A stretch of 64,000 nt of DNA, taken from positions 1-64,000 of the forward strand of contig CATINC010000005.1 of the NCBI GenBank assembly GCA_949524905.1. The letters run 5' to 3'. The stretch comes from Opitutia bacterium UBA7350. GTDB lineage: Bacteria > Verrucomicrobiota > Verrucomicrobiia > Opitutales > Coraliomargaritaceae. Both the position numbers and the translations under genes were made by a program. Within the stretch, counting starts at the first letter, position 1; each line of letters starts with the position of its first letter. Below, in pieces: positions 47,034-55,986 of the stretch. The notes under the pieces were generated by a model. It did no database searches. It worked only from the letters and a program-made list of their open reading frames with translations, and was not told the DNA's origin.

Positions 47034-49355
47034 ATGGGGTCTTTATACGCACAAGCCTTTTTGTCATCTGAGTCTTATCGGTTGGGAGATCCTCTGCTTA
47101 AGGCGCTTGCCAGACCCGAGCTTTGTGCTTTGAGTGACAACGTGATATTAAGCCAAGCTGAATTTCAATCGATCACACAGGCGTCTTGTGGATCACCGCA
47201 CGATCTTCTGGGGATGCACCCACTGAAAAAGAAGAAGGGGGCCGTCGGTAGTTTAGTGGTGCGAGCTTTTTTGCATGGGGTCGAGCAATGCGAGGTCGTG
47301 GATATATCGCAGGAAGATAAACGTTATCCGCTCGAGCGTTTGAGCGATGATGGATTATTTGAAGGTGTTATAAAGGATCGCGCCGAAGTGTTTTCCTATC
47401 GTTTACGAAGCGTGCAAACTAATGGGGAAGTGCGTCAATTTCACGATCCCTACTGCTTCCTGCCCACACTCACTGAAGAAGATGTGTATTATTTTTGTAG
47501 CGGGCATGACCCCCAGGCGCACCATAAACTCGGAGCGCATCCTCGCAAGATCAACCATGTGCCTGGAGTTGCCTTTGCGGTTTGGGCTCCCAATGCCAGT
47601 CGTGTATCAGTGGTCGGGGATTTTAACCACTGGGACGGGCGTTACCATCCTTTGCGTAGCTTAGGAGCCTCCGGTATCTGGGAGCTTTTTGTACCTGGAT
47701 TACAAGTCGGAGCAAAATACAAATTTGAAATCGCCACGGATCAAACCGGGCCATTCTTAAAGACGGACCCCTACGGGACTGCCTTTGAAGCACCACCTCA
47801 CAACGCTTCTATCGTCAGTAAACTCAGCGACTACAATTGGCAGGATGCCCAGTGGCTTACCCATCGTCCTGCTACTGATTGGAAACTGGAAGCTCTCAGT
47901 GTCTATGAGGTCCATCTAGGTTCATGGCGCAGCGTTGTTGAGGATGCCAACCGTCCACTCAGTTACCGTGAACTAGCGACCGAATTGGTCGACTATCTCA
48001 AGGACATGCACTATACCCATGTCGAGTTTATGCCCCTTTCCGAGCACCCCTTTGACGGATCATGGGGTTATCAGGTCACTGGATTTTTTGCTCCCACGCA
48101 TCGCTTTGGTACTCCGCAGGATTTCATGTATCTGGTGGACACTCTCCACCAAAATGGCATCGGTGTGATTATGGACTGGGTACCCGCGCATTTCCCCACT
48201 GATAGTTTTGCCCTTGGCCAGTTTGACGGTACTGCTCTCTACGAACATGCAGACCCTAAACAAGGATTTCATCAGGACTGGGGTACGCTGATTTTTAACT
48301 ATGGGCGCAGCGAGGTTCGATCCTTTCTGATTTCCAGCGCACTCGCTTGGTGCGAACGCTATCACATTGATGGCCTTCGCGTCGATGCAGTCGCCTCCAT
48401 GCTTTACCTCGATTATTCCCGTGAGGAGGGCGAATGGATACCGAATCAATATGGCGGGCGCGAAAATATAGAAGCCATTGATTTTCTCCGCACCGTTAAC
48501 GATGCCGTCCATAAAGCTTATCCCGGTACCCTTATGATTGCGGAAGAATCGACCTCATTCCCAGGCGTGACTGCCTCAACTGCCGATGGTGGACTGGGCT
48601 TTGACCTAAAATGGAACATGGGCTGGATGCATGACACCCTCGAATACATGCAGAAAGACCCCATCCACCGAAAGTATGCTCACCACCAGCTTTCTTTTGG
48701 GATGTTGTACCAATACAGTGAGCACTTCACACAGGTTTTCTCCCATGACGAAGTCGTTCACGGCAAAGGTTCTATGCTCTACAAAATGCCGGGCGAACCC
48801 ATTTCTAATAAAGCCCGGCAGTTACGCGCTCTCTATGGCTTGATGTGGTTTTGGCCTGGCAAAAAGACCCTTTTTATGGGCTGTGACTTTGGGCAATCTT
48901 CCGAATGGGCTTATGCCCGTAGCCTTGACTGGCATCTCCTGCAATACCTTGACCATGAGGGCATACAACGCACCATCCGCGATCTCAATCGACTGTATCG
49001 AGAAACGCCTGGTCTTGCGGCAGGTGATACCGATGCAAGCTCTTTTGAATGGATCAACTGCACCGATGGCGATCACAGTACGCTATCATTTCTCCGCCTT
49101 ACGAAGACCTGCCGGATCGCAGTGGTGGGTAATTTCACCCCGGTCTTGCGTGAAAATTTTCGAGTAGGTGTCCCGCAGGAAGGGTACTGGGAGGAAATTT
49201 TTAATTCTGATGCCAAAGAATACGGAGGACTGGGTTTTGGAAATTGCGGCGGCATTGAAGCCGAGCCCATTGAGTGGGATGGTCGCCCGCACTCTTTTTG
49301 CCTTCAGCTTCCACCGCACTCTATCAGCGTCTTTTGTTTGAAGCTTGATGGCTAA
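47034..49355 (+). CDS. glgB: 1,4-alpha-glucan branching enzyme
   Basis: 773 aa GH13 enzyme making alpha-1,6 branches in glycogen. After an N-terminal carbohydrate-binding domain (about 55-160) comes a second one with VWAPNASRVSVVGDFNHWD. The catalytic barrel has D451 (GLRVDAVASML), E504 (IAEES) and the HD pair 571-572 (SHDEVVHGKGS). The tandem N-terminal modules and length match E. coli type GlgB. A single glg gene with no neighbours of the pathway is seen. The ATG chosen is 26 bases from the divergent lptD start. Confidence 0.95.
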   Translation: MGSLYAQAFLSSESYRLGDPLLKALARPELCALSDNVILSQAEFQSITQASCGSPHDLLGMHPLKKKKGAVGSLVVRAFLHGVEQCEVVDISQEDKRYPLERLSDDGLFEGVIKDRAEVFSYRLRSVQTNGEVRQFHDPYCFLPTLTEEDVYYFCSGHDPQAHHKLGAHPRKINHVPGVAFAVWAPNASRVSVVGDFNHWDGRYHPLRSLGASGIWELFVPGLQVGAKYKFEIATDQTGPFLKTDPYGTAFEAPPHNASIVSKLSDYNWQDAQWLTHRPATDWKLEALSVYEVHLGSWRSVVEDANRPLSYRELATELVDYLKDMHYTHVEFMPLSEHPFDGSWGYQVTGFFAPTHRFGTPQDFMYLVDTLHQNGIGVIMDWVPAHFPTDSFALGQFDGTALYEHADPKQGFHQDWGTLIFNYGRSEVRSFLISSALAWCERYHIDGLRVDAVASMLYLDYSREEGEWIPNQYGGRENIEAIDFLRTVNDAVHKAYPGTLMIAEESTSFPGVTASTADGGLGFDLKWNMGWMHDTLEYMQKDPIHRKYAHHQLSFGMLYQYSEHFTQVFSHDEVVHGKGSMLYKMPGEPISNKARQLRALYGLMWFWPGKKTLFMGCDFGQSSEWAYARSLDWHLLQYLDHEGIQRTIRDLNRLYRETPGLAAGDTDASSFEWINCTDGDHSTLSFLRLTKTCRIAVVGNFTPVLRENFRVGVPQEGYWEEIFNSDAKEYGGLGFGNCGGIEAEPIEWDGRPHSFCLQLPPHSISVFCLKLDG

Positions 49356-49361
49356 TAGCAG

Positions 49362-49385
49362 TTTAAGACGGTGGGCCGTCTTAAA
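49362..49385 (+). terminator. Perfect hairpin just after glgB
   Basis: TTTAAGACGG and CCGTCTTAAA pair perfectly over 10 bases around a TGGG loop, starting 6 bases after the glgB stop. There is no T-run, so it is an intrinsic terminator only in a weak sense, or a 3' end stabiliser. Confidence 0.5.
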
Positions 49386-49410
49386 TATCTACAGATGATA
49401 TATGGGCATG

Positions 49411-49457
49411 AAAAATCCCCGGCGTGATGAGCAAGCCGGGGATTTGATGAACTTTTT
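49411..49457. terminator. Bidirectional terminator between glgB and the PEP-CTERM gene
   Basis: AAATCCCCGGC pairs perfectly with GCCGGGGATTT over 11 bases around an 11-base loop. On the plus strand a T6 run follows shortly after (positions 49453-49458). On the minus strand the arm runs into TTTTT. It can therefore end both convergent transcripts. Confidence 0.82.
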
Positions 49458-49482
49458 TATAGTCAATAACGTTTTGGTAAAC

Positions 49483-50253
49483 TTAACTACGACGGCGCTG
49501 AATCATGACAAAGATTAAGCCAACTACACCCAGCAATAAAGCGTAGGTCTCAGGTTCGGAAACGACGGCTGCGGTATACAGGACGTCGACTTCAAATTGA
49601 TTCACTCTCAAAGTACTTGTTGCCGCGGTTGCACCCGCACTTGATGCTCCCCACTGCATGAATCCAAATTGAACGATACCGGTATTTCCCTGCAGATTTG
49701 GATTATTCGTGCCATGGGTGTCGGCGGTTCCACCAATACCTACGTTGTTAATGTTGACCCAACTGCTACTAGCATGAATGTTCGTCAAGACTTGTGCGTT
49801 ATTGCCATTATAGTAATTACCCGTTCCTGCATCATTATACTGATATTGCTGACCGTCCACTACCATGATCAGACGCCAGTTATTCTTTGTATTAGCTGCA
49901 AAATGAGTGGTGTAGGTCAAGTTTTCGAAACCATTCTGGGTTTGAGAAAGATCAAAGGTTTGATTAAAAAGGAAGCCGTGCCCGAATGTATGGTTCGTGT
50001 TTGTTTCATATGTGATGTCCCAACCATCAACATTCGGGGTCGGGTCCCAGCTGTTCGTAATAACGTTCTCCCAGTTGTAGGCTAATCCGGCGCCTCCATT
50101 GGTGGCGGCGTCATTGTTTGAGGTCCAATTGGTTTCATCTGTTGCGTCATTAAGGCCAGTACCCCCGCCTAAAACGACGTTTATTGCGTGGGTGCTCGAT
50201 GTCGCAACGAACAAAATGAATGAGAATTTGAATGTATTATTTATAATTTTCAT
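49483..50253 (-). CDS. PEP-CTERM sorting domain protein
   Basis: 256 aa secreted protein. Signal peptide about 1-23 (cleavage after THA). A long region rich in Asn, Gly and Thr forms the body. The C-terminus (232-256) is SEPETYALLLG, a membrane helix and an RRR tail: the tripartite PEP-CTERM signal cut by an exosortase. Homologous body domains are not recognised. Likely a surface or matrix protein. No exosortase is in the window; an EpsI-like gene is at 18.1 kb. The 350 bases upstream are AT-rich and gene-free. Confidence 0.88.
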   Translation of the reverse strand: MKIINNTFKFSFILFVATSSTHAINVVLGGGTGLNDATDETNWTSNNDAATNGGAGLAYNWENVITNSWDPTPNVDGWDITYETNTNHTFGHGFLFNQTFDLSQTQNGFENLTYTTHFAANTKNNWRLIMVVDGQQYQYNDAGTGNYYNGNNAQVLTNIHASSSWVNINNVGIGGTADTHGTNNPNLQGNTGIVQFGFMQWGASSAGATAATSTLRVNQFEVDVLYTAAVVSEPETYALLLGVVGLIFVMIQRRRS

Positions 50254-50606
50254 GAAAAAAATAAAATAACTAAAAAGAATAAAGTCAATAACTATAAAGT
50301 AAAAAAATTATAAAAAAATGAAGTTTTCTCTTGTTATATGTTATTTTAAACTAATTTATTTTCCAAATTTAGATTAAAAAGAGGGTATAAACCCTAAAAA
50401 AGATGATCATTTATTGCATTTTATTAAATAAAAATGTTTGAATGGGTTTATTAAATTAAGATTAAAGTTGTTTAATAAGGCACTTTAAAAAAATAAAGAT
50501 TTGGAACTACAGCCTTAATGCTTTGATTATGGGATGCTTAGTGCGATCCAATTTTCTCTTTTAATAATTCGTGCAATTTGCTGGGATCGCCATAAGAATT
50601 TTAGGC
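50254..50606. other. 353-base AT-rich region without genes
   Basis: Very AT-rich. It separates the divergent PEP-CTERM and M42 peptidase genes and should hold both promoters. A small AGGGT-ATAA-ACCCT hairpin is seen near 50371-50386. No protein-like frame or RNA gene is recognised. Confidence 0.6.
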
Positions 50607-51734
50607 ATGTCAAAACAAACGACCTCTAAACGCACTCATTTAAACCGATCAAGTACCACAAAAAAAGCTAAGCTCTTTGAAGCACCGAAATTTCTCGTTG
50701 ATTTATTGGAGGCTCGTTCGCCGACGGGCCAAGAGTGCGAGGCTCAGAAAGTGGTGGACACGCACATCGAGCCAGTAGTGGATGATTACCGAAAAGATAC
50801 TATGGGTAATCGTTTTGCCACGGTTAATCCCGAGGGTGATCCCGCTATCCTTTTTGCGGGGCATATCGATGAGCTCGGTTTGATCGTGACCTATATTGAT
50901 GGTAAAGGCTTTGTTTATTTTGAAACCTTGGGGGGGCATGATACTTCCATGATTTCTGGACGGCGGGTTTCTATTTTAACCCAGGCAGGGATTGTCAAAG
51001 GCGTGACCGGTAAACGTGCAATCCATTTAATGAGCGCGGAAGACCGAAAGAAAGTGCCGCAGACGCATGAGATTTGGATTGATTTAGGCGTTAATTCTAA
51101 GGAGGAGGCTGAAGCATTGGTATGTATTGGTGACGCCGGGGTTTATGATCAAGGATTTGAATTGGTCCGCGGGAGTGTGGGCGTTGCGCGAGCCTTTGAC
51201 GACAAAGCAGGTGCATACGCGGTCTTAGAAGCAGTGCGGCGTTTGGCGATTGGGAAAGGTAAACTGGTAGCACGTGTGACCGCCGCCGCAACCACTCAGG
51301 AAGAAATCGGTACCCGTGGAGCGATCACGGCGGCGTATTCTGAAAATCCGGATTTTGCAATTGCGGTGGACGTTGGTCATGCGACGGATTCACCGAATTG
51401 CGATCAGCGAAAATTCGGTGCCTTCAAAATGGGAGGCGGGCCGATTGTGTGCCGGGGTCCTAATATTAACCCCGTCATTTTTGAACGGATTGTAACGGTG
51501 GCGGAAAAAGCTAAGATTCCATATCAACTGGAGGCAGAGGCTCGACCAACGGGTACGGATGCGCGAGCGATCCAAGTAGCGCAGGCAGGGATTGCGACCG
51601 GTCTGCTTTCAATACCCTTGCGGTATATGCACACGCCGAGTGAGATGGTCGACCTCGCGGACGTGGAGCACACCGTGCAGTTGCTAGTGGCCGTCGCGCG
51701 GAGCCTAAAAAAAGGCGAGCGTGGTGACTGGTAG
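50607..51734 (+). CDS. M42 family metallopeptidase (glutamyl aminopeptidase-like)
   Basis: 375 aa. The dinuclear metal site is visible: GHIDELG, AFDDKAGAYAVLEA, TTQEEIGTRG (catalytic and metal Glu), AVDVGHA, and the final H in YMHTPSE. These aminopeptidases cut peptides in the cytoplasm as large tetrahedral particles. The start is the ATG of MSKQTTSKR; 12 upstream codons are less likely. The N-terminal 20 residues are basic and probably disordered. It is convergent to the dehydrogenase gene with 22 bases between stops. Confidence 0.9.
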   Translation: MSKQTTSKRTHLNRSSTTKKAKLFEAPKFLVDLLEARSPTGQECEAQKVVDTHIEPVVDDYRKDTMGNRFATVNPEGDPAILFAGHIDELGLIVTYIDGKGFVYFETLGGHDTSMISGRRVSILTQAGIVKGVTGKRAIHLMSAEDRKKVPQTHEIWIDLGVNSKEEAEALVCIGDAGVYDQGFELVRGSVGVARAFDDKAGAYAVLEAVRRLAIGKGKLVARVTAAATTQEEIGTRGAITAAYSENPDFAIAVDVGHATDSPNCDQRKFGAFKMGGGPIVCRGPNINPVIFERIVTVAEKAKIPYQLEAEARPTGTDARAIQVAQAGIATGLLSIPLRYMHTPSEMVDLADVEHTVQLLVAVARSLKKGERGDW

Positions 51735-51756
51735 AGGGATGCTGTACGGGGCAGGT

Positions 51757-53154
51757 TCAGCGGTCTATTAGGGATAAAATATCTTCAAGAGGGTAGGTCC
51801 AGATTTCTGAAAGGGTAGGATGGTACCAATGGACTTGGAGGAGGTCACTGACTTTGGCGTGTAGGGTGACGGCAACTGCAAGAGCGTGAATGAGCTCACC
51901 AGCGTCTTTACTCACGCATTCTGCACCTAGGAGGGTGCCGTCGCGAGCGGCGTAAATTTTGACGTAGCCGTATTTGGCTTCCATGAGGATAGATTTTCCG
52001 TGGTCGTCGAAAGGGTATTGTGCGGTGAGGAAATCGATCCCTCTTTCTTTTAGTTGTCTTTCACTGAGGCCAACAGTGGCGATTTGGGGATCTGTAAAGA
52101 TCACTGTTACGAGATGATCATAGTTTACTGAACTGGCTTTTCGTTGAGTGGCGTGACGGGCGGCACATTCTCCCTGTAGGATAGCAGTATGGACAATTTC
52201 ATGCGGTCCAGAGACATCGCCACAGGCGTAGACGCGCGGGTTGCTACTTCGCTGATAATCGTCGCAAGCGATGTGTCCAGTGGGCATGGTTTCAATGCCG
52301 GCTGCCTTTAGGTTGAGGGTATGGGTGTTGGGCTTTCGCCCAAGTGCATTAAGGCAGTGGGCTGCCTGAACAGTTTTGGTTTTACCGGCCTGTTTAAAAG
52401 TTACCAAAAAACCTTTTTGGCAAAGGCTAATGTTTTGGAATTGAGTATCGGTGTAGAGTTCAATGCCAGCATCGTTGAAGGCGCGGGCAAGGCTTTCTCC
52501 GGCTTCGCTTGGGAGAGCTTTAAGGAGCTGCGGACTGCGTTGAATTTGGATGACGCGTGTTCCGATGCGGTGTAGAAATTGGGCGAGTTCGCAGGCAACG
52601 ATTCCGCCGCCTAAAACAATAACCGAGTCTGGAATAAATTCGAGGTCAAGAATCTCGTCACTGGTCCAGACCGGGAGATCTTCCAAGCCAGGCAGGGGAG
52701 GCGCGGCAACGACGGAACCAGTAGCGATTAGGATATGGTCGGCGGTTAGTTGAGTACCGTCATCAAGTGCGACGGTGTCTGGATCGATAAAACGGGCGTG
52801 TTGGCGAAAGAGGGTGAAGCGATCGCTTTGGAGTTGTTCCTGTCGGTATTCTGCGAACTCACGGACAAGGGATTTTTTGCGTGCTTGGAGTGCCTTCGCG
52901 TTGGCTTGAGCTTTCGGAATATCGAGCCCGAATTTCTTAGCCTGATGTGCGAGATGGAGGACTTCAGCGGAATACAAAAGAGTTTTTGAGGGCATGCACC
53001 CGCGAAGGATGCAGAGACCACCCAGTTCTGGGGCAGCGTCAATAATGGCGACATTCTCACAGGTTTCACGAGCAGTGCACGCGGCGGCATATCCCCCGCT
53101 GCCCCCGCCAATAACGAGGAAGTCGAAGTGCTGGGCTTTGGCGGCAATTGGCAT
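51757..53154 (-). CDS. Dihydrolipoamide dehydrogenase / mercuric-reductase-like flavoprotein
   Basis: 465 aa class I pyridine nucleotide-disulfide oxidoreductase. FAD motif VIGGGSGGYAAA, redox pair C48 and C53 in GGLCILRGCMPSK, NAD(P) motif VILGG-type (VIVLGGGIVACELA), YACGDVSG, and the C-terminal HPTLSE dyad (H445, E450). The active-site wording CILRGCMPSK differs from the common CVNVGCIPSK, so a housekeeping Lpd is less likely than a paralogue. No 2-oxoacid dehydrogenase genes are adjacent. It lies 11 bases downstream of the O-antigen-ligase-like gene on the same strand. Confidence 0.85.
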   Translation of the reverse strand: MPIAAKAQHFDFLVIGGGSGGYAAACTARETCENVAIIDAAPELGGLCILRGCMPSKTLLYSAEVLHLAHQAKKFGLDIPKAQANAKALQARKKSLVREFAEYRQEQLQSDRFTLFRQHARFIDPDTVALDDGTQLTADHILIATGSVVAAPPLPGLEDLPVWTSDEILDLEFIPDSVIVLGGGIVACELAQFLHRIGTRVIQIQRSPQLLKALPSEAGESLARAFNDAGIELYTDTQFQNISLCQKGFLVTFKQAGKTKTVQAAHCLNALGRKPNTHTLNLKAAGIETMPTGHIACDDYQRSSNPRVYACGDVSGPHEIVHTAILQGECAARHATQRKASSVNYDHLVTVIFTDPQIATVGLSERQLKERGIDFLTAQYPFDDHGKSILMEAKYGYVKIYAARDGTLLGAECVSKDAGELIHALAVAVTLHAKVSDLLQVHWYHPTLSEIWTYPLEDILSLIDR

Positions 53155-53165
53155 GCGGAGGGGGA

Positions 53166-54659
53166 TTAAATCTCCTTGTTGTTTTGTTGTCCGGTAAAGA
53201 AGGGAACTTTACGTTCACTTGCTGGGCTCACAAGTCGAGGCATTTCAATATCAACTTGATCGCTTTTATTTTGCTCGATGGCGGCAAATCTCAAGGCACT
53301 GAAGAAGATGATAAAGAAACTTAGGGTGACCGTAGGCGACATGAAAGGGTTGTCGATACAGGCAATGATGAGAACTGCAGCTATCGCGAGGAGCATATTG
53401 TTGCAAAAGCAACTCGCTTTTTTTCTGTACCAGTACCGAAGGATGAGGGTGATCAGATAGGCTATAATAATGAGGCAGCCAAAGAGGCCGATTTCGCTTA
53501 GATAATTCAAGATATCGGAATGCGGGCTTAGGTTAAGGGTACCTAAAAGAGCATCATTATTAAAGAAAGCGGAGACTCGGGGGAAACTTTCAAAGCCCCA
53601 GCCGAAGAGGGGGCGCTCAAGGAAGAGTCTAAACGAAGACTCACGGAGCATGGCTACTTCTTCTGTATTTGGGCTGGGTGAGGTAAAACGAAAAATTGCA
53701 ACGGCAAAGAGGCAGCAACTACCTAAGGTAGAGAGCATGGATAGACTTTTTTGATGCCGGTCTTTGGTGAAGCGTGTTAATTCGAGGGCAAGCATTAATA
53801 GGATCCATGAAAGAAAAAGTAGAAGGACGGCACTCGCACCGCTCGCTTTAACAAAGATTCCGCTGAATCCTAAAATGATGGCACTGGCGAGGTACCAAGG
53901 ACCTTTGCTTTGAAGGAAGTCTGTGGGATCATCGCCACGAAGGTACTCAATCGAAAAGGCAAAGGAGACCCCACACCATAGGCAGGCAAAAGCAGCCCAG
54001 TGACCATCGTAGGGGAAGAAGGCGAAGAAGTTGGATTGTTCGGTGCCGTTACTAAAAAAGAACAGTCGGTTTCCTAAGGCTTTATAGATGAAACCAACAA
54101 CTGCGCTAAAGGCTGCCAGGAGGCAGAGTTTACTTAGCAGGTTTTTGAAAAAAATCAGAGATTTTGGGATGATATATAGGTTTAGGCAGATAACAAAAAT
54201 TGAAATAAAACCAAAAAAAGTGATCGTTGTTTTGATCGCCTCTGAAAGAGCAGTTGCGGGCAGCCATTGGCTGGTGTCGGTGAGCACATAATAGACCTCT
54301 TGCTCTATTTGAAGACTTTCGATGGTCGGAAAAATGAGCCCAATGGTAAATTGTAAGATAATGCAGGGTGCCGGTAATAACAGAAGGGCGTAGCTTCTCC
54401 AAAGATTTTCAATTTTGAAAGGGTGAACGATTTCGTGTAATTTAACCGTGGCAATGCTAAGGGGAGCTAGAATGATATAGATGCCAATTGACCACAAGTT
54501 TCTTGGTTCGGCCGCTAAGATAGAGGCAATGAAGGCCATCAAAATCATGACAAAGACCGAGATTTCGGCCGGGGTGAAGCTATCGCGGGTGAGGATTTCC
54601 CGCTCGGTGAGAGGTCTTGTTTCCAGTTCTTGCTGGTCTAGTTTAACATGCTTATTCAC
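53166..54659 (-). CDS. O-antigen ligase family membrane protein (second in the window)
   Basis: 497 aa with about 11 membrane helices. The Wzy_C region contains the MLRESSFRLFLERPLFGWGF segment with the loop PLFGWG and then LSPHSDILNYLSEIG, matching the conserved H-S/N motif of O-antigen ligases. The start is a GTG overlapping the end of the DJ-1 gene by 8 bases. Its C-terminal tail (about 465-497) is polar. Unlike the first family member (18.9 kb) it has no TPR. Possible role: polymer attachment or polymerisation at the periplasmic face. Confidence 0.82.
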   Translation of the reverse strand: MNKHVKLDQQELETRPLTEREILTRDSFTPAEISVFVMILMAFIASILAAEPRNLWSIGIYIILAPLSIATVKLHEIVHPFKIENLWRSYALLLLPAPCIILQFTIGLIFPTIESLQIEQEVYYVLTDTSQWLPATALSEAIKTTITFFGFISIFVICLNLYIIPKSLIFFKNLLSKLCLLAAFSAVVGFIYKALGNRLFFFSNGTEQSNFFAFFPYDGHWAAFACLWCGVSFAFSIEYLRGDDPTDFLQSKGPWYLASAIILGFSGIFVKASGASAVLLLFLSWILLMLALELTRFTKDRHQKSLSMLSTLGSCCLFAVAIFRFTSPSPNTEEVAMLRESSFRLFLERPLFGWGFESFPRVSAFFNNDALLGTLNLSPHSDILNYLSEIGLFGCLIIIAYLITLILRYWYRKKASCFCNNMLLAIAAVLIIACIDNPFMSPTVTLSFFIIFFSALRFAAIEQNKSDQVDIEMPRLVSPASERKVPFFTGQQNNKEI

Positions 54660-55206
54660 AGTAACTGATGGCGCGAGCGATTTTTTGGGCAGTGGCCTTG
54701 TCGACTAAATGCTCAAGGAGTGCGAGTGAAAAAGAAATAGCCGTTCCGGCACCGCGTGAGGTGATGCAGTTTTGGTCGAAAACGACGGCTTGTTTTTTTG
54801 AGTCGAGTAATTCGTTTTCAGCGGAAGGATGGCAGGTGTAGGCGAGTCCCGGTAGGATGCCTGCATCCAGCAGAAGAAGTGGGGCGGCACAGATACAGGC
54901 AAGAGTCCCTTTGCGTTGATAAAAGTCGCGCAGGTTTTGGCAAAGCTTGGGGTGATTGCGCAGGCTCGCGATGCCGGGTCCACCGGGTAGGATCAGGCAA
55001 TCAAAATTTTGCATCTCTAGGGTTTCAAAGGCTTGAGGTGTTTGCACGATGATGTCGCTGCGCCCCGTGGCAGTTTTATTTCCATCCAAGTTTGCGAGGG
55101 TGAGGGCTACCCCTGCACGGGAAAGAAGGTCAATCGGAGTGAGGGCTTCAATTTCTTCAAAACCATCAAAGAGGAGCACCAAGGCATTGGGAGAAGCATC
55201 TGGCAT
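54652..55206 (-). CDS. DJ-1/PfpI family protein
   Basis: 184 aa. The nucleophile elbow is ACICAAPLLLL with C106, and Glu17 in LLFDGFEEIE pairs with it; LPGGPG is present. This is the DJ-1/ThiJ group, proposed to have deglycase, chaperone or glyoxalase activity; which one applies cannot be said. It overlaps the downstream O-antigen-ligase-like gene by 8 bases and follows the 244-aa hypothetical by 15, so the three are probably one transcript. Confidence 0.92.
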   Translation of the reverse strand: MPDASPNALVLLFDGFEEIEALTPIDLLSRAGVALTLANLDGNKTATGRSDIIVQTPQAFETLEMQNFDCLILPGGPGIASLRNHPKLCQNLRDFYQRKGTLACICAAPLLLLDAGILPGLAYTCHPSAENELLDSKKQAVVFDQNCITSRGAGTAISFSLALLEHLVDKATAQKIARAISYCE

Positions 55207-55221
55207 GGAAGTTTCGGGAAA

Positions 55222-55956
55222 TTATTTTTTAAGCCACTTTCGGATATCCGGAATGGGGCAAGCGCGTCGCCCACTTTCAAGACGTTCGATATATTTATCG
55301 GGTTGGCGGTCTTCGGGAAGCTCGTCTTCAAAGGCGTCTTCTTCAATCGGAATGAGTTCATCGAAGAAAAGCGAAACCCGGCGTGCTTCCGGAATGAGAA
55401 TTTCGCTGGGATTTTGGGGACGACCCTTTTTGATCAGTTCAAAACGACTGGGTACGTGCGCTTTGGTAAATTGAGTCTGAAAGTCCTTGATCCATTTTTG
55501 AGTGGTATTTTCTCGTCGGGCGAGAAGGATGAAATCGGAAAAGTGAATACAGGCTTCAAACCATGATTGGGCGGCGGGATTTGCCTGAAGAAAGTCGCAG
55601 TGGATAAGGGTGATACCGCGAGCGATACGACAACCGTTGTTATCCGACCACGCTTTGATGGCTTCGGCGGATTCTGCGGGGTCGGCTTCACCAGGTGTTA
55701 GAAAAAAGATTGCTTCTGCGTGGGCTTCGATGCGTTCGTGTTGAACTTTACCGTCGCGGAGTTCCCAGCTAACGGTTTGGAGATTATCTAGAGCGGCAAT
55801 ACTAGCGTCGGCGGGGTCGGGGGCTTCCCCTTTGGATTTGAAGTAAAGTGCGGGGGTGCCTTGGGGGAGGCCGTTTTCGATTAAATCGCAAAGGGTGGTT
55901 CGGCGTTCCGACTGAGGGATGCCAAAAAGAATATATACGTGTGGCGATTCTAACAT
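55222..55956 (-). CDS. Hypothetical protein, 244 aa
   Basis: Not recognised. The opening VYILFGIPQSERRTTLCDLI has the rhythm of a P-loop NTPase strand-loop-helix, but the G-K-S/T is degenerate (GIPQSERRTTL), so nucleotide binding is doubtful. A later GITLIHCDFL could be a Walker B-like strand. The C-terminal third is charged, ending in PDIRKWLKK. It could be a relative of the CobW/ArsA-like fold that lost the site. It is placed between aroC (30 bases upstream) and DJ-1. Confidence 0.6.
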   Translation of the reverse strand: MLESPHVYILFGIPQSERRTTLCDLIENGLPQGTPALYFKSKGEAPDPADASIAALDNLQTVSWELRDGKVQHERIEAHAEAIFFLTPGEADPAESAEAIKAWSDNNGCRIARGITLIHCDFLQANPAAQSWFEACIHFSDFILLARRENTTQKWIKDFQTQFTKAHVPSRFELIKKGRPQNPSEILIPEARRVSLFFDELIPIEEDAFEDELPEDRQPDKYIERLESGRRACPIPDIRKWLKK

Positions 55957-55986
55957 ATCAAGCGATACGGCATCAGCCGTTGCGGT

